Shown here: piece after piece, positions 16,500-25,347 of the stretch
How positions within the stretch are numbered: the first letter of the stretch is position 1
Layout: every line of letters starts with the position of its first letter
Notes under the pieces: model-generated
Database searches by the model: none
Told to the model about the DNA's origin: nothing
The model's input: the letters and a program-made list of their open reading frames with translations, nothing else
Program-made: the position numbers and the translations under genes
Assembly: GCA_041159865.1 (NCBI GenBank)
Contig: JBEAXK010000106.1
Span: forward strand, 1 to 50,139
DNA length: 50,139 bases
Reading direction: 5' to 3'
Source: BJGN01 sp041159865
GTDB taxonomy: Bacteria > Bacteroidota > Bacteroidia > Chitinophagales > Saprospiraceae

Positions 16500-17987
16500 A
16501 TGGAAACACAGAAAATTTTATCCGACACCAAATTTTTAGGCGAAGCACTTACCTTCGATGATGTACTTTTAGTACCAGATTTTAGCGAAGTATTGCCCAG
16601 AGAAGTTGATATTTCAAGTTATCTTACCCGAAAATTAAAATTGAATGTTCCTATTGTTTCTGCAGCAATGGATTCAGTTACAGATGCACGTCTGGCTATA
16701 GCTATAGCCCGTCAGGGAGGCATTGGAATTATTCATAAAAATCTATCCATTGCAGGTCAGGCAGAGCAAGTTCGAATCGTTAAACGATCGGAAAGTGGAA
16801 TGATTATTGACCCAGTAACTATAAGTCCAGAGGCTACACTAAAGGAAGCCCTGGATCTTATGAATAAATTTAAAATTGGAGGTATTCCTGTTATCAATAG
16901 TCAAAAAAAATTAGTTGGTATATTGACTAACAGAGATTTAAGATTCGAAAAACAATTAGACAGGCCAGTAAAGGATGTCATGACAAGTAAAAATCTGGTT
17001 ACAGCAGTAGCTGGAACGACTTTTGAAGAAGCGAGAACCATCCTTCAACAAAATAAAATTGAAAAATTACCTGTTGTCGATAGTCATAAAGTTTTAATCG
17101 GATTGATTACTTTTCGGGATATCATGCAGGTACAAAATTACCCCCTGGCATGTAAAGATTCTTTAGGTAGATTAGTCGTAGGTGGAGCTGTTGGTGTTAC
17201 CGCTGATATGCTGGAAAGAGTGGAAGCTCTTGTTTCCGTAGGGGTTGATGTCATTGCTATTGATACTGCACATGGACATTCTGCAGGCGTTCTGAATGCC
17301 GTAAAACTGGTAAAAGAAAAATATCCCGATCTTCAGGTTATTGGGGGTAATGTAGCAACAGGTGCCGGAGCCTTGGCATTGGTTGAAGCAGGTGCCGATG
17401 GAGTAAAAGTAGGTGTAGGCCCTGGAAGTATTTGTACTACACGCATTGTGGCAGGTGTAGGTGTTCCTCAGTTAACTGCTATTTTCAATGCGTATCAGGC
17501 AATAAAACATACTGGCGTTCCCGTTATTGGTGACGGAGGTATCCGATACACAGGAGACATTGTTAAAGCCTTGGCCGCAGGGGCAAGCACCATCATGGCA
17601 GGCGGGTTGTTCGCAGGTGTAGAGGAATCTCCCGGTGAAACCATTATTCTGGAAGGAAGAAAATTTAAGGTTTATAGGGGTATGGGATCATTAGGTGCCA
17701 TGGCTATTGGTTCTAAAGATCGTTATTTCCAGGATGTTGAAGATGATATTAAAAAACTGGTGCCCGAAGGAATTGAAGGACAAGTCCCCTTTAAAGGTTT
17801 TCTTTCCGAGGTAATGGTTCAATATATTGGTGGCTTGAGAGCCGGCATGGGATATTGTGGCGCTTTAAATGTTCCAGCTTTGCAACAAAAGGCACAATTT
17901 GTAAAAATTACAGCTGCGGGAATTCAGGAAAGTCATCCTCATAATGTAGTCATTACCCGGGAAGCACCTAATTATAGCAGACGATAA
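16500..17987 (+). CDS. guaB: IMP dehydrogenase
   Basis: A 495-residue enzyme that oxidises IMP to XMP with NAD+, the rate-limiting step of GMP synthesis. It has the IMPDH barrel with two CBS domains inserted at about residues 95-215 and the catalytic loop GPGSICTTRI with Cys312, plus the flap motif MGSLGAM. The open frame begins at a TTG at 16494, but the ATG at 16500 starts METQKIL, which is the sensible start. Length and motifs are normal. Confidence 0.95.
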   Translation: METQKILSDTKFLGEALTFDDVLLVPDFSEVLPREVDISSYLTRKLKLNVPIVSAAMDSVTDARLAIAIARQGGIGIIHKNLSIAGQAEQVRIVKRSESGMIIDPVTISPEATLKEALDLMNKFKIGGIPVINSQKKLVGILTNRDLRFEKQLDRPVKDVMTSKNLVTAVAGTTFEEARTILQQNKIEKLPVVDSHKVLIGLITFRDIMQVQNYPLACKDSLGRLVVGGAVGVTADMLERVEALVSVGVDVIAIDTAHGHSAGVLNAVKLVKEKYPDLQVIGGNVATGAGALALVEAGADGVKVGVGPGSICTTRIVAGVGVPQLTAIFNAYQAIKHTGVPVIGDGGIRYTGDIVKALAAGASTIMAGGLFAGVEESPGETIILEGRKFKVYRGMGSLGAMAIGSKDRYFQDVEDDIKKLVPEGIEGQVPFKGFLSEVMVQYIGGLRAGMGYCGALNVPALQQKAQFVKITAAGIQESHPHNVVITREAPNYSRR

Positions 17988-18026
17988 ACCTGGTCTCTTT
18001 TCTTATTATAAAATGCCGTCGGTCCT

Positions 18027-19289
18027 ATGACTCGAATTTTGATATTCCTCTTTTGCCTTCATTTTCTTGCTTTAAATAGTCAGAAAACGGATTTCGAATT
18101 TATCGATAAAATTTATTCCCCCACTATAAAATCGGTTTCTTTTCATCCTCAAGGAATGGGAATCGCTGCGCCTGTATCGGATATCGAGGGAAATATTCCT
18201 TTATTATTGACTTTTGACGAACTTACGAGTGACGTAAAAAGATATACCTATAAAATTATCCATTGTGATTTCGATTGGCATCCTTCTGAGTTGATGGAAA
18301 TGGAATATATCAATGGTTACCCTGAAGATAATCTTCAGCAATATGCCTTTTCTTCCAAAACGACCATTTCTTATGTTCATTATGAATTGGTTCTACCTAA
18401 TAAGGCTACTAAATGGACAAAATCAGGAAATTACTTATTGGTTATTTATGAAGATGAGGATGAAAAAGTACCATTTATCACTAAAAGATTTGTGGTAATA
18501 AACAATCTTGTTCAAATAGAACCCAGATTAGTTATACCTGCCAACGCTTCTTTGTACCGCACCCATCAGGAAATTGATTTTGTGGTTAATCATCCAAAAT
18601 TGCTTATCCGTCAACCTGCACAGGAAATAAAAGCTGCGATTGTACAAAATGGCCAATGGCAAAACGCTGTGACGGGAATAGCACCATTTAGCTTTAGAAA
18701 TCAACAAATAATCTTTGATTATCAGGGAAAAATTACTTTTCCTGGTGGAAAAGAATTTCGTCCCTTAGATCTGCGCTCCCTTTGGCAACGAACAGGACAA
18801 ATGGCTGATTTAATCAGGACTCGAACGAGCACAGAAGTGATACTTTTTAAAGATAAATTAAGGGGGGAAGAACCCTATTTTCAAAACAGAGATATTAATG
18901 GTCAGTTTTTTATAGAAACCCAAGACCAGAACAATCCATTAGCGGCTGATTACGCACAAGTATTATTTAATCTGAATACCTTAGAACCATTTTTTGATAA
19001 AGATGTTTTTTTATTAGGTTCCTTTAATGACTGGATTCCCTCACCTGAATATAGAATGATTTATAGTCCTGAAGAAAAAGGATATATTTTAAAAAAACCG
19101 TTTAAGCAAGGTTTTTATAACTATTCATTCGCAACGAGAGCTAAAAAGCAAGAAAAATTAGATTTTATGGAAACCGAAGGTAGCTGGTATGAAACAGAAA
19201 ATGAATATCAGATATTCATTTATTACAGACCCTTTGGCGCGCGTTTCGACGAAGTAATAGGTTATCAGATTTTCTATTCAAATCGATAG
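18027..19289 (+). CDS. Type IX secretion system plug protein domain protein (DUF5103)
   Basis: A 420-residue protein with an N-terminal signal peptide (MTRILIFLFCLHFLAL). The block YTYKIIHCDFDWHPSEL, followed by YINGYPEDNLQQYAFS, matches DUF5103, the T9SS plug protein that occludes the Sov translocon in the outer membrane. It is almost exclusive to Bacteroidota, so it helps fix the taxon. A carbohydrate-binding-like or immunoglobulin-like C-terminal section includes FLLGSFNDWIPSPEYRM. It lies 39 bases after guaB but is unrelated in function; co-transcription is possible. Confidence 0.9.
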   Translation: MTRILIFLFCLHFLALNSQKTDFEFIDKIYSPTIKSVSFHPQGMGIAAPVSDIEGNIPLLLTFDELTSDVKRYTYKIIHCDFDWHPSELMEMEYINGYPEDNLQQYAFSSKTTISYVHYELVLPNKATKWTKSGNYLLVIYEDEDEKVPFITKRFVVINNLVQIEPRLVIPANASLYRTHQEIDFVVNHPKLLIRQPAQEIKAAIVQNGQWQNAVTGIAPFSFRNQQIIFDYQGKITFPGGKEFRPLDLRSLWQRTGQMADLIRTRTSTEVILFKDKLRGEEPYFQNRDINGQFFIETQDQNNPLAADYAQVLFNLNTLEPFFDKDVFLLGSFNDWIPSPEYRMIYSPEEKGYILKKPFKQGFYNYSFATRAKKQEKLDFMETEGSWYETENEYQIFIYYRPFGARFDEVIGYQIFYSNR

Positions 19290-19398
19290 ACAAACTTTTT
19301 AATCTGTTTATCCATAAAACTATCCTTTTCATATAATATTTAAAGCTTCATGCCGATTGTTTATCTAAGTTTGCAGCTAAATATAAATTACACACGAA

Positions 19399-20826
19399 AT
19401 GTTGTTTCTACGTTTTTCTTTTATTCTTTTGCTCCTAGGTGGTTTTTTTACCGGAGAGGCCCAAAATCGATGGTCTTTGCAAAAATGTGTCACTTATGCC
19501 ACAGAAAATAGCTTGGCCATCAAACAGTCCATGGCACAAATTCGCAATGCAGAATTAACGCTAAAGCAAAATCAATTATCCAGATTACCCAATTTAAACG
19601 CCGGCGCAAGCGGTGGTTATCAATTTGGCCGAACCATTGACCCGACAACCAACAGTTTTGCTTTGGAGGGAATTGGTTTTAACAGTTATTCCTTAAATAC
19701 AGGAATTCAAGTATTTGGTGGTGGAATTATTAAACAAAATATTCTTAGAAGTAAATATGAGTTGGAAGCGGGTAAATTAGAGGCACAAGCAACCGAAAAT
19801 GATTTAGGTCTTCAAGTTGCTGCTGCTTATTTAAATGTGCTTTTAGCCGATGAACAACTAGTAATTGCTAAAGCAAGGTTACAGCAATCCCAAAATCAAT
19901 TAAATCAAATCATACGATTTATTGAAGTGGGTGCACGACCTATCAATGAAAAATATGATTTTGAAGCATCATTGGCTTTAGATCAACAAGCATTGATTGA
20001 GGCAGAAAATTTCCTTATCCGGTCTAATCTAATATTAAGACAATTTTTACTTATTCCAGATGGAATGCCATTTGAAATTGAAAAGCCGGAAATTAAAGTA
20101 CCTGAAGACATTGATGTAGATGGTATTTCCGCCAATGAGTTATTTGTTGGTGCCATTGATATATTACCTCAGATTAAAGCTGCTGAAAAAAGACTACAGG
20201 CTGCCAGTATTGGTATCTTGCAGGCTAAAGCTGGTTTATTACCAACCCTTTCTTTATTTGCTAGTCTTCGTTCAAATTTTTCGAATCAGGCAAGAGATAT
20301 AATAGGATATAATGCTGTTAAAGTTAAACAAAACGTGTTTATAAATAATGTCCCTGTTGCCCTGGAAGTAGAGCAAAACTTACCAACTTTTGCAAAAAAG
20401 ACCTATTTTGACCAGATTACCGATAATTTTGGCCAAAGTCTGGGTCTACAATTAAATATACCCATTTATAATAATAAACAAGCGCGAATTAACATAGAAA
20501 GAGCTCAACTGGGAGTCATTTCAAACGAGGTAGCTAAAGAACAGGCTCGTCAGCGTCTAAGAACAGATATTGAGCAAACCTTAACAGCTGTCAGAGCATC
20601 ACAAAGAACATTACAAGCTTCCAATTTATCTTTAAAAGCATCAACAGCTGCATTTGAAAATGCACAAAAAAGATATGAACTTGGTGCCATAAATTCCTTG
20701 GAATTAAATACAGCCAGAACGAATATGGAAAGGGCAAAATCAGATAGGATACGTGCCAGATTCCAACATTTATTTAACCTAAAACAAGTAGATTTCTACC
20801 AGGGAAAACCTATCACCCTTGAATAA
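19399..20826 (+). CDS. TolC family outer-membrane efflux protein
   Basis: A 475-residue exported protein (signal peptide in residues 1-21, ending at GEAQ). It shows the two long repeats of the outer-membrane efflux family: SLQKCVTYATENSLAIKQS at the start, and the equivalent second half with ERAQLGVISNEVAKEQAR and RYELGAINSLELNTAR. It should form a trimeric channel across the outer membrane and periplasm. A membrane-fusion-protein gene follows after 27 bases. No inner-membrane pump follows, so the third component must be encoded elsewhere or supplied by a shared transporter. A TAAGTTTG box at 19366-19373 lies 25 bases before the start. Confidence 0.9.
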   Translation: MLFLRFSFILLLLGGFFTGEAQNRWSLQKCVTYATENSLAIKQSMAQIRNAELTLKQNQLSRLPNLNAGASGGYQFGRTIDPTTNSFALEGIGFNSYSLNTGIQVFGGGIIKQNILRSKYELEAGKLEAQATENDLGLQVAAAYLNVLLADEQLVIAKARLQQSQNQLNQIIRFIEVGARPINEKYDFEASLALDQQALIEAENFLIRSNLILRQFLLIPDGMPFEIEKPEIKVPEDIDVDGISANELFVGAIDILPQIKAAEKRLQAASIGILQAKAGLLPTLSLFASLRSNFSNQARDIIGYNAVKVKQNVFINNVPVALEVEQNLPTFAKKTYFDQITDNFGQSLGLQLNIPIYNNKQARINIERAQLGVISNEVAKEQARQRLRTDIEQTLTAVRASQRTLQASNLSLKASTAAFENAQKRYELGAINSLELNTARTNMERAKSDRIRARFQHLFNLKQVDFYQGKPITLE

Positions 20827-20853
20827 TTTGCAACACAAGAAAAGCTATCCGTT

Positions 20854-22257
20854 ATGATAAATAAGAAAAGAAAAAACCTTTGGATTTATATTGCAGCTGC
20901 TGCCGTTGTTGTACTTGTTGCAGCTGCTTATTTCAAAAGTAAAAACCGGGAAGTCGGTGATAAAGTTGCCTTGGAAGAAGCTAAAGTCAGAACTATTGAA
21001 GAAAGAGTCTCTGCCAGTGGACGTATTTTTCCTATTGTAGAAGTTAAAATCAGCTCAGACGTTTCTGGTGAAGTGGTCGAACTTTATGTTCAGGAAGGTG
21101 ATTCAGTGATACAAGGACAGGTTCTTGCTAAAATCAATCCTGATGCCTATGTCTCACAAGTAGAGCGTGGCATTGCTTTAGTAAATAGTTCTAAAGCACA
21201 AGCTGCAAATAGTCGTTCACAAATAGAAAATATCAGAGCACAAAGAGAACAGATTCTTGCTCAGTTAGATAATGCCAGAGAAATACACAAAAGAAATGAA
21301 AAACTCTTTAAAGATGGCGTCATTTCAAATGCTGATTTTCAAGCCTCTCAATCTAATTTAAAATCTTTGGAAGCTAATTTACGTGCTTCAGATGCTGGAA
21401 TCAGATCATCACAGGATGCTGCAAGAGGAGCTGAATACTCTGTAGCAAGCGCAGAAGCATCCCTTAAAGAATTGAGAACCAGCCTAAACAGAACCACTAT
21501 TTTAGCACCCGAAAGTGGCATTATCTCTTTATTGAATATTGAAAAAGGAGAAAGAGTTGTTGGAACCATCCAAATGGCAGGTACTGAAATCATGCGTATT
21601 GCCAATCTAAATGCGATGGAAGTTCGGGTAGATGTCAGCGAAAATGATATTCCAAGGGTTAAGTTAAATGATGAGGTTTCTGTAGAAGTGGATGCCTATT
21701 TAGGTAGAAAATTTGTAGGCAGAGTGAGCCAGATTGCTAACTCGTCAAAAAATTCTGCCTCACTGGGTGGTGCCGCATCACTTGCCACAGATCAGGTTAC
21801 TAATTTTGAGGTAAGAATAAAAATTGAACCTCAGTCTTATGCTGATTTAATTACTCCTCAAAGAAAATATCCATTTCGTCCAGGCATGTCCGCAGCAGTA
21901 GAAATTAAAACAACTATTAAAGAAAATATATTAACCGTTCCCATTCAATCAGTTACTACACGTGAAAAGGAAGGAATTGTTAAAAAACAAACAAAATCCG
22001 GAGAAGAAGAATCATCTGTTGATAAAAAAATAGATCAATTACGTGAGGTTGTTTTTGTTTATGAAAATGGAGATACCATACAAATGAAGGAAGTTAAAAC
22101 GGGCATTCAGGACGATTCTTACATTGAAATATTATCAGGATTGAAAAAAGGTGTAAAGGTAGTTTCAGCCCCTTATTCTTTAATATTTAAAAAATTGAAA
22201 CAAGGAGATAAAGTTATTGTGGTAAAAGAAGAAGAGCTTTTTACGGTTGAAAAATAG
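20854..22257 (+). CDS. Membrane fusion protein (HlyD/MacA-like efflux adaptor)
   Basis: A 467-residue periplasmic adaptor. One N-terminal membrane helix (about 10-26) is followed by a first half of the lipoyl/barrel domain (VSASGRIFPIVEVKISSDVSGEV, residues 52-74), a coiled-coil hairpin of about 95-200, then the second barrel half (NRTTILAPESGIISLLNIEKGERV). An insertion rich in charged residues (about 370-395) sits near the C-terminus. It is 27 bases after the TolC gene and must work with an ABC or RND partner, which is not in the window. MacA-like ABC systems are the nearest type by architecture. Confidence 0.88.
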   Translation: MINKKRKNLWIYIAAAAVVVLVAAAYFKSKNREVGDKVALEEAKVRTIEERVSASGRIFPIVEVKISSDVSGEVVELYVQEGDSVIQGQVLAKINPDAYVSQVERGIALVNSSKAQAANSRSQIENIRAQREQILAQLDNAREIHKRNEKLFKDGVISNADFQASQSNLKSLEANLRASDAGIRSSQDAARGAEYSVASAEASLKELRTSLNRTTILAPESGIISLLNIEKGERVVGTIQMAGTEIMRIANLNAMEVRVDVSENDIPRVKLNDEVSVEVDAYLGRKFVGRVSQIANSSKNSASLGGAASLATDQVTNFEVRIKIEPQSYADLITPQRKYPFRPGMSAAVEIKTTIKENILTVPIQSVTTREKEGIVKKQTKSGEEESSVDKKIDQLREVVFVYENGDTIQMKEVKTGIQDDSYIEILSGLKKGVKVVSAPYSLIFKKLKQGDKVIVVKEEELFTVEK

Positions 22258-22282
22258 GTAATCTCTTTGAGAATTTACAATA

Positions 22283-22885
22283 ATGAGGTCAATATCATGT
22301 GCACTCATCTTGTTTGTGAAAAATGCCAGGCGCGGTCATGTGAAGACGCGCCTGGCTTCTTTTTTAGGAGAGGAAATGGCCCTAAAAATATACCTTGCCC
22401 TATGTGAAAGAATTAAGGAGGTTTGTAAGGAATTTCCAGGAACTTGCTATGTTTATTATAGCGAGTACATTCCTGAAAAAGAGGATATATGGTCAGATGG
22501 ATTTTTTGTAAAAAAAACTCAATGTACCTCCCCCGATTTAGGTGAAAGAATGAAGGCGGCTTTCAATGATTTATGTCCACAATTTGAATCTGTTATGCTT
22601 ATAGGCACCGATATTCCAAATCTCTCCATGGATATATTGAAGGATGCTACACTGGCATTAGTAGAAAATGAATTGGTTATTGGACCTTCTTTGGATGGAG
22701 GATATTATTTAATTGGAATGAAAAATACAAATGAATTTTTATTTGATAATATGGTTTGGAGTGTTGATACTGTGTTGGAGGAAAGTATTCGTCGTGCTGA
22801 TTCCCGTAAAATATCTTATCAATTATTAAAACCTTTACCTGATATAGACACTTATGAAGACTGGAAGAAATATGGTTGGTTTTAA
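22283..22885 (+). CDS. TIGR04282 family glycosyltransferase (DUF2064)
   Basis: A 200-residue protein with the nucleotide-sugar-transferase fold. It shows ILFVKNARRGHVKTRLA at residues 9-25, the DxD-like element GTDIPNLSMD (about 113-122), and GPSLDGGYYLIGM at about 133-145; these define TIGR04282. Relatives were annotated as arsenosugar biosynthesis glycosyltransferases, but that link rests on a few genomes. The usual partner TIGR04283 and arsenic genes are absent here, so the substrate is open. It follows the efflux adaptor by 25 bases and could share its transcript. Confidence 0.85.
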   Translation: MRSISCALILFVKNARRGHVKTRLASFLGEEMALKIYLALCERIKEVCKEFPGTCYVYYSEYIPEKEDIWSDGFFVKKTQCTSPDLGERMKAAFNDLCPQFESVMLIGTDIPNLSMDILKDATLALVENELVIGPSLDGGYYLIGMKNTNEFLFDNMVWSVDTVLEESIRRADSRKISYQLLKPLPDIDTYEDWKKYGWF

Positions 22886-22893
22886 TTTAAATA

Positions 22894-23373
22894 TCAGGCT
22901 TTATTATCTTTTTCCTTGGTAAGTAAAATCTTACCCACTTTTCTGGATTTATCAAAGTTATTATCAATAATTTCCTGCCAATATCCTTCTAAATTTTTAG
23001 TCCAGATATCCCCTTTAAATCGAAGTTGATATTTTCTGAAAAAGGTATTTTCAGTAGTTTCCGGAGATTTTACAATAGATGTTTCTTCTATAATAAAAGA
23101 TAAATCCTGAAATAAATATCCCCTAACATCCATTTCTACCTTTCTTTTATCTGGTGTTACCAGATAGCTTCTACCTGTAATTTTTCTTCCATCAATACGA
23201 AGAAATATTTCAAAAGGGTAACCATAATCACTTTGAATACCAAAAGTATATTTACCCTTCCATGCCCCCTCTAAAAAATCCTGCCCCAAAAGATGACCTT
23301 TTAATAAAGAAAACTGAATTAAAAAAAGAAAAAGTAAAAAGAAAAATCGTTTAAGATTGAAATTTGTTATCAA
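22894..23373 (-). CDS. Exported beta-rich protein of unknown function
   Basis: A 159-residue protein with a signal peptide (about 24 residues, ending near HLLGQ). The mature part starts FLEGAWKGKYTFG, then alternates short polar and hydrophobic stretches, as in a single lipocalin-like beta barrel or sandwich. No cysteine, metal or catalytic motif stands out. It ends eight bases from the end of the TIGR04282 gene, on the opposite strand, with its own start 100 bases from the bacilliredoxin gene. I do not recognise the family. Confidence 0.75.
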   Translation of the reverse strand: MITNFNLKRFFFLLFLFLIQFSLLKGHLLGQDFLEGAWKGKYTFGIQSDYGYPFEIFLRIDGRKITGRSYLVTPDKRKVEMDVRGYLFQDLSFIIEETSIVKSPETTENTFFRKYQLRFKGDIWTKNLEGYWQEIIDNNFDKSRKVGKILLTKEKDNKA

Positions 23374-23473
23374 TGGTTAGAAAATTTATTTTTCACAATT
23401 AAAACTCAAAGTACCAAAGTTATGTTTTTAGACTAAATTGCATTAAAAATTTTATCACAAAAAATAAAAAACG

Positions 23474-23887
23474 ATGTATCCAGCAGAATTAGTTCGTCCC
23501 ATGTCAGAAGAATTAACCCTCAATGGCTTTAAAGGATTAACAACCCCTGAAGAAGTAAAGGAGCTTCTTGAAAAAAAAGAGGGAACCGTTTTATTAGTAG
23601 TAAATTCCGTTTGCGGTTGTGCTGCAGCTAACGCAAGGCCTGGTGCCAGAATAGCTGCCCAGAACACAAAGAAACCAGATGTTTTTGCAACAGTTTTTGC
23701 AGGTGTTGATGGAGATGCAGTTGCAACTGCCAGAGAGTTTTTACTACCCTATCCTCCATCTTCACCTTCTATTGCGTTATTTAAAGATGGAAAATTAGTA
23801 CACTTTTTAGAGAGACACCACATTGAAGGTAGATCTGCCCATATCATAGCAGATAATTTAAAAATGGCTTTTGATCATTTTTGTTAA
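23474..23887 (+). CDS. BrxA/BrxB-family bacilliredoxin
   Basis: A 137-residue thioredoxin-fold protein. The active site CGC at residues 47-49 follows LLVVNSV, and the start MYPAELVRPMSEELT is diagnostic. Bacilliredoxins remove bacillithiol from protein cysteines after oxidative stress, though some Bacteroidota members serve without bacillithiol. The frame ends CGC-fold-typical: EGRSAHIIADNLKMAFDHFC. It converges with pdxH, 10 bases apart, over a shared hairpin. Confidence 0.92.
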   Translation: MYPAELVRPMSEELTLNGFKGLTTPEEVKELLEKKEGTVLLVVNSVCGCAAANARPGARIAAQNTKKPDVFATVFAGVDGDAVATAREFLLPYPPSSPSIALFKDGKLVHFLERHHIEGRSAHIIADNLKMAFDHFC

Positions 23888-23892
23888 TATTG

Positions 23893-23925
23893 TTGGATTA
23901 AGGAGCCAATCGCTCCTTAATCCAA
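23893..23925. terminator. Strong hairpin shared by convergent genes and overlapping pdxH codons
   Basis: A perfect 14-bp stem, TTGGATTAAGGAGC (23893-23906) and GCTCCTTAATCCAA (23912-23925), with a five-base loop CAATC. It lies between the stop of the bacilliredoxin gene and the final codons of pdxH, and its right arm is inside pdxH. It can act in both directions. Because it encodes the conserved PdxH end (WIKERLAP), the same bases serve as code and terminator. Confidence 0.8.
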
Positions 23926-24551
23926 CCGTTTTCCCCTGTTTCATAGACAATTCTGTCATGAAGCCTGCTTCTTCTTCCTTGCCAAAATTCAATTTTTGAA
24001 GGTATTATTACGTACCCACCCCAGTTATCTGGCCTTGGGACAATATTTCCTTCGGGATACCTTCGTTTTAATTCTTCAAATTTAGTTTCAAGAAACTTCC
24101 TGTCGGGAACTTTTTTTGATTGTGGTGAAGCAATAGCTCCTAACTGACTCAGATAGGGTCTTTGAGCAAAATAACGGTCATTTGACTCCTTACTCAATTT
24201 TTCAATTTTACCCTCAATCCTGACTTGTCTTTGTAAGGCTAACCAATTAAAAACAACGGCAACGAAAGAATTATTTTCCATCTCAGTTGCTTTTGCACTT
24301 TCATAGTTGGTGAAAAATTCAAATCCATTTTCTGACAACCCCTTAAGTAAAACTACTCTGGCAGCAGGTTTCCCCGATTTTTGAATAGTCGCTAATGTCA
24401 TAGCATTTGGTTCGGGAACCATGGCTTTGACAGCTTCTTCAAACCAGATGGCAAATTGCTTAACCGGATCGTCATCAACCTGAGACTCATCAAGTGAATG
24501 TGTTGTATAATCTTCCCTTAATGCAGCCAGTTTTGAAGATAAATCTTTCAT
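23898..24551 (-). CDS. pdxH: Pyridoxamine 5'-phosphate oxidase
   Basis: A 217-residue FMN enzyme that oxidises pyridoxine and pyridoxamine phosphate to pyridoxal phosphate, the last step of vitamin B6 synthesis. Landmarks: ARVVLLKGL near 63-71, FFTNYESAKATEME, VFNWLALQRQVRIEG, RPDNWGGYVIIP and the end WKxGRRSRLHDR-like WQGRRSRLHDR. Length and order are standard. It starts two bases after the DUF4197 stop on the same strand, so the two are co-transcribed. Its C-terminal WIKERLAP is encoded by the arms of a terminator hairpin. Confidence 0.94.
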   Translation of the reverse strand: MKDLSSKLAALREDYTTHSLDESQVDDDPVKQFAIWFEEAVKAMVPEPNAMTLATIQKSGKPAARVVLLKGLSENGFEFFTNYESAKATEMENNSFVAVVFNWLALQRQVRIEGKIEKLSKESNDRYFAQRPYLSQLGAIASPQSKKVPDRKFLETKFEELKRRYPEGNIVPRPDNWGGYVIIPSKIEFWQGRRSRLHDRIVYETGENGWIKERLAP

Positions 24552-24553
24552 TT

Positions 24554-25306
24554 TTATTTCTTTTCCTGATTTCCAAAAACCTTTTTTAATAAATCTGAGG
24601 TCCTGGCAGACACATCTGTACGAATTTTTTTCTCTTTCACTTGTACCAAAGAAAACATACCGTCAATGGATTTTTCGGTCACATATTTATCTAACTCAGG
24701 ATTCACTTTTTGGATTAACGGTATTTTGTTGTAGGCCGTTACCGCATCTCTCCAATACGTTCTTGCGTTGACCTCATCGAGTGCTTTTGCAATAACAGGT
24801 AAAAATTTCGATGTCAGCGCTGTATCTGTTTTAGTCTCTAAATAACGAGTTGCGGCGTCCTCTTTTCCTTTCAAAATACCTATAGCGTCTTGAAAAGACA
24901 AATCCTTAATTGCCTGGATAAAAATAGGACCTGCTTCCTTTGCAGCTAATTCTGCTGCCCGATTAATGCGAAGAACTAATTCTGCTTCAACTTTATTGAA
25001 TCCTGGTATATTCTTTAGTTTATTGGTTACCTTTAATGCCTCTTCTGGTAACAATATTTTGTAAATACTCGCATGATAGCCATCTAATGCGGATAAACTT
25101 TTTACTGCTTCACCGACACCTAGTTCAAGCGCTTCTTTTAAAGCCAAACCTACTTCCTGATTGCTTAAGGGTACACCCGTTGTTTTAGATAGTCCAGATT
25201 TAGCCTTATCTAAAATATTTTTTAAATTTTGTGCATCGACCTTTGATGCTGAAAAAGTCAACGCGAATAATAAGATATATGAATTTAAAAAATGATTAAT
25301 TTTCAT
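24554..25306 (-). CDS. DUF4197 domain-containing exported protein
   Basis: A 250-residue protein with a signal peptide of about 25 residues (ending SKVDAQ). The all-helical mature part carries the family landmarks ALKEALELGVGEAV, LPEEALKVTNKLKNIPG, and ARTYWRDAVTAYNKIP. DUF4197 proteins occur in many Gram-negative bacteria and have no known activity. The gene precedes pdxH by two bases, so transcription is shared, but no functional link is apparent. Confidence 0.88.
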   Translation of the reverse strand: MKINHFLNSYILLFALTFSASKVDAQNLKNILDKAKSGLSKTTGVPLSNQEVGLALKEALELGVGEAVKSLSALDGYHASIYKILLPEEALKVTNKLKNIPGFNKVEAELVLRINRAAELAAKEAGPIFIQAIKDLSFQDAIGILKGKEDAATRYLETKTDTALTSKFLPVIAKALDEVNARTYWRDAVTAYNKIPLIQKVNPELDKYVTEKSIDGMFSLVQVKEKKIRTDVSARTSDLLKKVFGNQEKK

Positions 25307-25347
25307 GCTTTATTTGTTTACTATTTATAACGTAATTAATTAGAAAA

